The position numbers and the translations under genes are program-made. The notes beneath the pieces are model-generated. The model had not been told where the DNA came from. It worked only from the letters and a program-made list of their open reading frames with translations, and did no database searches. Below, piece by piece: positions 59,145-64,000 of a DNA stretch of 64,000 nt. How positions within the stretch are numbered: the first letter of the stretch is position 1; every line of letters starts with the position of its first letter. This stretch comes from Tenacibaculum finnmarkense genomovar ulcerans (lineage in GTDB: Bacteria > Bacteroidota > Bacteroidia > Flavobacteriales > Flavobacteriaceae): the NCBI RefSeq assembly GCF_900239495.1, contig NZ_OENE01000004.1, forward strand, positions 62,001 to 126,000. The letters run 5' to 3'.

Positions 59145-61625
59145 TTAAAACTGCATGCCAATTTTAAGATTTAAAACTCTGCCGGTCATGTAATTGGGAA
59201 TGCCGTATTGCTGTTTACTATACGCATCACGCACCCAAGTATTGGTTATTGAATTGCGAATATCAAATAAATTGAATAACTCTAAACCTGCTGTTAATTC
59301 TTTAAAGTTTGCTAAAAAACCAGTGCTTTTTTTCTTTGAAATATCTGTAAAAATATAAGAAATACCAACATCGGCACGTTTGTAATCGTTTAATCTATGC
59401 TGGTATTTATAAACATCGGTATAAGCAGGTGAACCACCAGGTAATCCGGTGTTATACACAATATTTAAGTAGGCTTTTAAGCTGGGAATATTAGGTACGT
59501 AATCTTGAAATAACACGCCAAATTTTAAACGCTGATCGGTTGGTCGGGCAATATAACTTTGGTTATTGGTGTTTTCTTGGGTTTTTAAATATCCGAAACT
59601 CACCCAGCTATCATTTCCTGGTACAAACTCGCCATTTAAACGAATATCCAATCCGTAGGCGTAGGCTTTTGTTGCGTTATCGGCACGGTATCGAATCCGA
59701 ACATTATCGACTGAATAGGCATTTACATCGGTTAAATTTTTGTAATATAATTCGGTTGTTAATTTAAAAGGGCGCTTCCAAAGTTTAAAACTATAGTCGT
59801 TTGCTGCTACAAAATGAATCGCTTTTTGTGCTTTTACCTTCGGATTAATTTCTCCATTATAAGCACGTAATTCTTTGTAAGATGGCGGCTGAGAATACCA
59901 TCCTCCTGAAATTCTAAAAAGCATGTCTTTGCCCCAATCTGGTTTGATGGCAAATTGTGCTCTTGGGCTAAATGTAACTTGATTTCTAGTATTTTTGATG
60001 GTGTTTTTAGCCGCATTTTTTACGCTCCAATTATGTGACCTAACGCCAATGTTTAGCCAAATTTGATGATTTTTCCAAGTAGTTTTTCGGCTAAATTGTA
60101 AAAAACTACTAATGCGATTAATATCAATATTATTTTTTGATTTTACCTTATTAAAAGGTTCAATAGCTGCCGTAAAAGGCTCATAGGGTTGGATATTAGT
60201 ACTATGATATGGCGGACGAATACTAAAACCTAAGGAGTCAATAATTTCCCATTCATTCATGCGGTCTTTTATATTTTCTGTTTGAAATTTCACGCCTGTT
60301 TTCCATTCGTTTTTGCCATCTTTTAAAGTCGCTTTAAATTCAATAGTACGAATTAAAGCGTCTAAATCATTTCGGGCATGGTTTATTTGCGAGCCAATCC
60401 CTTGTGCAAAGGTTACTTCTTCAAAATTTTGATTGTTTTCAGAATTTTCAGAGGTTTTTGTAATTTCGCTTAGCTTGTAAGCCGCAGCAATATCGAAATA
60501 TTCTTCTTCTTGGGTGTTGAAAGAAGAAATAGTTCCTGTTATTTTTAAGGCATCATTTACTTGATAATCCGAAGAAAAAGCGCCAAAAAGGGTTTTAAAT
60601 TCGTCTTTTTCCTGCCCTTGATAATAGACTATTAATTCCAACGGGTTGGCAAGTGTTCCAAAACGTGTTTTTCTGGTTAGCGGTTGGTATTTGTATTTAT
60701 TTATCGAAAAATTACTTAAAAAATTTAAGGTTAGTTTTTTAGTTGCTTTGTATGATAAAAAACTTTGAACATCGGTAAATGTTGGGCTAAAATTTACAGC
60801 AACTTGTTTACTGTTTACAAACAAACTATTGTCGCGATACCGAACCCCAATAAGGGCGCTTAATTTATTGTTTAAAAAAGTATCTTCTATGGTAAAACTT
60901 GCTCCTAGTAAACTAAGGGCTATTTTTGCGCCAAATTTAGTAGGTTTTCGGTAGCTAATATCTAAAACAGAAGAAAGTTTATCGCCATATTTAGCTTGAA
61001 AACCACCTGCCGAAAAATTAATATTTTGCACCATTTGCGGATTGATAAAACTCAAACCTTCCTGTTGACCCGAACGAATTAAAAACGGTCGATATACTTG
61101 AATTCCGTTTACATAAACAAGGTTTTCATCAAAATTTCCGCCTCTAACATTATATTGCGTACTTAATTCGTTGTTATTGCTAACCCCGGGAAGGGTCATC
61201 AAAATATTTTCAACACCTGGATTTGCACCGAGTATGTTTTTAACTTTTTTGGTAGAAATTGTGCTAATTCCTTTTGCTTGTTTTCGGTAGTTTTTAACAA
61301 TAACCTCTTCTAATTCTTGGCTTTTAAAATAAAAAGTAGGAGCGTAGTTAAAAATTTCTTTTCCTCGAGAGGTGAATTTTTTAGTAATGGTTTTATAAGT
61401 AACATGGCTAAAGGTAACCCGCACTGTTTTACGCATTGGAATGGTAATTTTATACTGTCCGTTAGCATCGGTTGTTGTTCCTTTTGATAAATAAGAAATA
61501 GCAATTCCTTGAATAGGAATGTTAAATTTATTCGTTAAAGTTCCTTTTATAATGGCTGTTTTTTGTGCAGAAACCTGGGTGAAAACCAAGGAACAAAATA
61601 AGATTAAGAAGCGTGTTTTTTTCAA
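59145..61625 (-). CDS. TonB-dependent outer-membrane receptor with carboxypeptidase-like N-terminal domain
   Basis: 826 residues. Signal peptide ending TQVSAQ, CarboxypepD-regulatory-like domain (~22-105), plug with NPGVENILMTLPGVSNNNELSTQYNVRGGNFDENLVYVNGI and a barrel ending KIGMQF. It is not of the SusC type and has no SusD partner. The ligand is unknown. The M23 peptidase gene precedes it by 22 bases on the same strand, possibly one operon. Confidence 0.92.
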   Translation of the reverse strand: MKKTRFLILFCSLVFTQVSAQKTAIIKGTLTNKFNIPIQGIAISYLSKGTTTDANGQYKITIPMRKTVRVTFSHVTYKTITKKFTSRGKEIFNYAPTFYFKSQELEEVIVKNYRKQAKGISTISTKKVKNILGANPGVENILMTLPGVSNNNELSTQYNVRGGNFDENLVYVNGIQVYRPFLIRSGQQEGLSFINPQMVQNINFSAGGFQAKYGDKLSSVLDISYRKPTKFGAKIALSLLGASFTIEDTFLNNKLSALIGVRYRDNSLFVNSKQVAVNFSPTFTDVQSFLSYKATKKLTLNFLSNFSINKYKYQPLTRKTRFGTLANPLELIVYYQGQEKDEFKTLFGAFSSDYQVNDALKITGTISSFNTQEEEYFDIAAAYKLSEITKTSENSENNQNFEEVTFAQGIGSQINHARNDLDALIRTIEFKATLKDGKNEWKTGVKFQTENIKDRMNEWEIIDSLGFSIRPPYHSTNIQPYEPFTAAIEPFNKVKSKNNIDINRISSFLQFSRKTTWKNHQIWLNIGVRSHNWSVKNAAKNTIKNTRNQVTFSPRAQFAIKPDWGKDMLFRISGGWYSQPPSYKELRAYNGEINPKVKAQKAIHFVAANDYSFKLWKRPFKLTTELYYKNLTDVNAYSVDNVRIRYRADNATKAYAYGLDIRLNGEFVPGNDSWVSFGYLKTQENTNNQSYIARPTDQRLKFGVLFQDYVPNIPSLKAYLNIVYNTGLPGGSPAYTDVYKYQHRLNDYKRADVGISYIFTDISKKKSTGFLANFKELTAGLELFNLFDIRNSITNTWVRDAYSKQQYGIPNYMTGRVLNLKIGMQF

Positions 61626-61647
61626 GGTTTTTTATTTTTTATGAAGA

Positions 61648-63339
61648 CTACTTTTTATAGAAAAGTGCCGAAAGTGTTTTTAAATTACCAACATTATCAG
61701 AAACAACAAGTTTAAAAATATGCTTGCTTCCAATTAGTTTTTTATCATTAAAATTATAGGTAAGCAATCCTTTTTTATGATTGTATTGCATTAAAATCCA
61801 TTGGTCATCAATGGTTGCATTGAAATTTTTAATACCAGATTGATTATCTTTAATTTTTACTTTTAGTGTCTTGTTTTTTGATAACCATTGTTTGTTTTTA
61901 AAATTGTATAATTTAATAGTTGGCTTTATGCTATCAAAAAGTAATTTATAACTTCCTAAAACTTTGGTTGAGGTATATATTTTATTGGTTTTCTTTTTTG
62001 TGTTGGCGTATCGGGGGTATTTCATATTGCTAACATTGGCAATATAAACCTGTTTTTTTTGAGCGTCAGTTAAAAGAGAGGTGTTAAAAGTTAAGGTATA
62101 TCTTTTATCTATCGGCACAGTTTTATTATGAACTTTTACGATATCATTATCAATAGAAAAATCAATAAAACAATCGGTGTAAAAGGTGTTTTTAGGAAAG
62201 GCAATAGTTACATTTTTAAGGGTGTATTTATGAAAATCACTTGCAATTATTTTATAAGCTGTACTGTCTTTTTGCTTAAAAACTAAATTACTTTTTACGC
62301 CTTTAACGGGTATTTTAATGGTGGTGGTATTGTGTTTAATATCTTTAGCAATAATTTCGATATGATAACTAGCGCCATCTTTAATGGTAATTTTACCATT
62401 ATTAACTAAATCTTCATATAAATTTAATCTATTGGCTTTTACTTTGTGTGTTTTCTGAACCCTATTTTTGTAGGTTTTATAGTGTTTGTAATCAATCAAT
62501 AAATTAATGTATTTACTTTCAGCAAATGAAAAAGTTTCAAGGTCATGATAATAAACCCTGCTGCCGTTTACTTTCATTTCAAGGCTGTAAATTCCATTTT
62601 TATTACTAGCGTCATTTAATCTATCAAAAACACTCACACCAAAACCAATAACGCCACTAGCTGTAATTCGTTGACTAATATAATTGTTAGGCGCAATTTT
62701 TTTAAAGGACAGTACCAATTTTGAACTAGAATTATTAACTCTAGATTGCGCATTTAACGGATACGCCATTATTTTTTGAATCGTAGGAGCGGTGTCATCT
62801 TTTGGGGTAATACCAAATAACAACGGATTTATAATATGTTCGGTTTTAGTGTCTCTAATTTCATAATGTAAATGAGGACCTCCAGAACCTCCAGTATCGC
62901 CACTATAACCAATAATTTGTCCTTTTTTTATAGGAAACTGTTCGTGTGGGGTAAATAAGTTACCTGTTTGATAATTTTTTTTTTCATACTGAACGCTTTT
63001 AACGTATTTTTCAATAGTAGGTTCAAATTTTTGAAGATGCGCATATACGGTGGTATATCCGTTAGGATGATCTAAATAAATGGCTTTTCCAAAACCATAT
63101 TGTGATACTTTAATACGAGAAACATAGCCATTTGCCGCTGCATAAATAGGAATACCTTGTTTTCCTTGTGTTTTTATATCTATTCCAGAATGAAAGTGAT
63201 TACTACGGAGTTCACCAAAAGTACCTGATAAAATAATAGGAATTTTTAAAGGGGCTGAAAAATAGTTTCTAGGATATTGCTGTTGGGCGTTTCCTGAGTA
63301 AAAGAACAGTAAAAAAATAATAGAAAAATAAAATTTCAA
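61648..63339 (-). CDS. M23-family (LytM) metallopeptidase
   Basis: 563 residues. Signal peptide MKFYFSIIFLLFFYSGNAQ, then the peptidase domain at once: NHFHSGIDIKTQGKQGIPI gives the first zinc His and Asp, and SGGSGGPHLHYEIRD the HxH motif, with GYTTVYAHLQKF between. All zinc ligands are present, so it can be active on peptidoglycan cross-bridges. The remaining ~380 residues are beta-rich and unassigned, including an OmpA-independent Ig-like part near the C-terminus. Confidence 0.92.
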   Translation of the reverse strand: MKFYFSIIFLLFFYSGNAQQQYPRNYFSAPLKIPIILSGTFGELRSNHFHSGIDIKTQGKQGIPIYAAANGYVSRIKVSQYGFGKAIYLDHPNGYTTVYAHLQKFEPTIEKYVKSVQYEKKNYQTGNLFTPHEQFPIKKGQIIGYSGDTGGSGGPHLHYEIRDTKTEHIINPLLFGITPKDDTAPTIQKIMAYPLNAQSRVNNSSSKLVLSFKKIAPNNYISQRITASGVIGFGVSVFDRLNDASNKNGIYSLEMKVNGSRVYYHDLETFSFAESKYINLLIDYKHYKTYKNRVQKTHKVKANRLNLYEDLVNNGKITIKDGASYHIEIIAKDIKHNTTTIKIPVKGVKSNLVFKQKDSTAYKIIASDFHKYTLKNVTIAFPKNTFYTDCFIDFSIDNDIVKVHNKTVPIDKRYTLTFNTSLLTDAQKKQVYIANVSNMKYPRYANTKKKTNKIYTSTKVLGSYKLLFDSIKPTIKLYNFKNKQWLSKNKTLKVKIKDNQSGIKNFNATIDDQWILMQYNHKKGLLTYNFNDKKLIGSKHIFKLVVSDNVGNLKTLSALFYKK

Positions 63340-63428
63340 AGCAGTGGGGTTTTAAACAAAAATACTAAAAATAAGCGAAACACTTAGAGTGTTAATAATC
63401 AGTATTTTATTAAAAAGTACTAAAAGAG

Positions 63429-63459
63429 TTGCTATTTAAAATCTATAATGATAACTTTG
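63429..63459 (+). promoter_or_regulatory. Promoter of the small coiled-coil/zapA unit
   Basis: TTG (63429-63431), 20 bases, TAACTTTG (63452-63459, exact TAnnTTTG): good Bacteroidota promoter, 30 bases before the ATG at 63489. Confidence 0.6.
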
Positions 63460-63488
63460 TCTGTATAGTTTTATTCTCAAAAAAATAA

Positions 63489-63782
63489 ATGAGTACCCCT
63501 TTAGAAGCAATTTATTTACTGGAAGATAAGTTAAAAAGCTTATTAAATAAGTATGAGTTTTTAAAAGAAGAAAACCAAGTTTTGCGTAAAGATAATGCAA
63601 AATTACAAGGTTTATTAGAAGAGAAAACACACGACTTAACAATAAAGCAAGAAGAATATCAATTGCTTAAAGTTGCTAAAACTATGCGAGGCAGTAACGA
63701 AGAAAATAGAAAAGAAACAAAGCAAAAAATAAATACTTTAGTTCGAGAAATTGATAAATGTATTAGTCTTTTAAATTCATAA
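63489..63782 (+). CDS. Small coiled-coil protein upstream of zapA (ZapB-like candidate)
   Basis: 97 residues, cytoplasmic. Almost continuous heptads: LEDKLKSLLNKYEFLKEENQVLRKDNAKLQGLLEEKTHDL, then a basic linker and a second helix (INTLVREIDKCISLL). It has the size and build of division factor ZapB and lies 12 bases upstream of zapA under a shared promoter, so a Z-ring role is a reasonable inference. Sequence similarity to ZapB itself cannot be judged by eye. Confidence 0.75.
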   Translation: MSTPLEAIYLLEDKLKSLLNKYEFLKEENQVLRKDNAKLQGLLEEKTHDLTIKQEEYQLLKVAKTMRGSNEENRKETKQKINTLVREIDKCISLLNS

Positions 63783-63794
63783 AAGTTCTTTAAC

Positions 63795-64000
63795 ATGACA
63801 AAAATAAAAGTTAATGTAGTAATTGCAGGACGAACATATCCTTTAAGTGTTGAAAACACAGATGAAGAACAAGGAATGCGTACTGCTGCAAAAAACATTA
63901 ATGATTTACTTGTTAAGTTCGAACAAAAATATGCAGTAGCTGATAAGCAAGATGTATTGGCAATGTGCGCATTGCAATTTGCATCTAAATTAGAAATTGT
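63795..64000 (+). CDS. zapA: ZapA, cell-division protein (cut by the window edge)
   Basis: The frame opens at the ATG at 63795 and stays open to the window end (68 residues visible). It reads MTKIKVNVVIAGRTYPLSV, then EEQGMRTAAKNINDLLVKFE and KQDVLAMCALQFASKLE, the ZapA pattern: short beta hairpin followed by a long helix. ZapA bundles FtsZ filaments. Coupled to the small coiled-coil gene before it. Confidence 0.9.
   Translation, partial: MTKIKVNVVIAGRTYPLSVENTDEEQGMRTAAKNINDLLVKFEQKYAVADKQDVLAMCALQFASKLEI

Noticed and set aside
1..64000. tRNA, rRNA, CRISPR arrays, integrase genes, attachment sites
   Set aside because: None seen: no tRNA-like cloverleaf or T-loop (GGTTCGA-type) sequence was recognised, no regularly spaced direct repeats, and no recombinase gene flanks the retron or the YobI-like gene.

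Overview
The window is about 64 kb of AT-rich chromosome from a member of the Bacteroidota, almost certainly a marine-type Flavobacteriaceae (Tenacibaculum/Polaribacter-like; the genus is inference). Signs are a SusC/SusD pair, carboxypeptidase-regulatory-domain TonB receptors, DUF3276 and DUF1573 proteins, a long NusB, an RprXY-like two-component pair, promoters of the Bacteroidota type (TTG/TTTG about 20 nt before TAnnTTTG) and almost no Shine-Dalgarno sequences. Genes are dense on both strands and are separated by long perfect hairpins that act as terminators. I saw no rRNA, tRNA, CRISPR array, insertion sequence or prophage.

Layout. 1-1.4 kb: end of a thiamine operon (ThiH fragment, ThiF/MoeB-rhodanese). 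1.5-8.0 kb: a complete retron cassette. It has a WGR plus ARM/HEAT-like repeat protein, a winged-helix/SWIM protein, a structured non-coding RNA with recognisable a1/a2 ends and a long msd hairpin, and a retron reverse transcriptase with NAxxH, YVDD and VTG motifs. 8.0-15.2 kb, mostly minus strand: SDR reductase, EamA transporter, M28 peptidase, FecCD/FecE-type ABC importer, RdgB, a secreted coiled-coil protein, RlmH. 15.3-21.7 kb, plus strand: NadC, M3 peptidase, YihY, HisS, FolE. 22-28 kb: SusC/SusD/alkaline-phosphatase-family nutrient locus. 28-35 kb, minus strand: RprXY-like regulator and kinase, then NusB-DUF1573-YajC-YbbR-CoaE, then leucine dehydrogenase. 35-43 kb: ABC exporter, DUF3276, isochorismate synthase with a MenI-like thioesterase (menaquinone), a pRiA4b ORF3-like protein, threonylcarbamoyl-AMP synthase, a glycosyltransferase, an HsdR-N-like small protein, HolA. 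43-46.7 kb: a 1234-residue membrane P-loop NTPase of YobI/KAP type. 46.8-59 kb: ABC-F ATPase, TsaD, TamB-like giant, two tandem DUF368 (polyprenyl-phosphate translocase family) proteins, AroE, DUF349. 59-64 kb: TonB receptor, M23 peptidase, then a small coiled-coil gene and the start of ZapA.

The system most worth attention is the retron. From memory, its partner genes (ARM-repeat protein and winged-helix SWIM protein) match the group listed as type XIII in computational retron classifications. I know of no experimental work on its RNA or mechanism. The RNA ends can be read directly: a1 (6199-6212) and a2 (6420-6433) form a 14-bp duplex, and the msd carries a perfect 17-bp stem. A promoter-like element in the tail of the SWIM gene would start transcription almost exactly at a1. 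The YobI-like NTPase is a second, independent candidate defence or stress gene. Two copies of a structured ~82-bp intergenic repeat and a GC-rich 15-bp palindrome are the clearest dispersed-repeat candidates.
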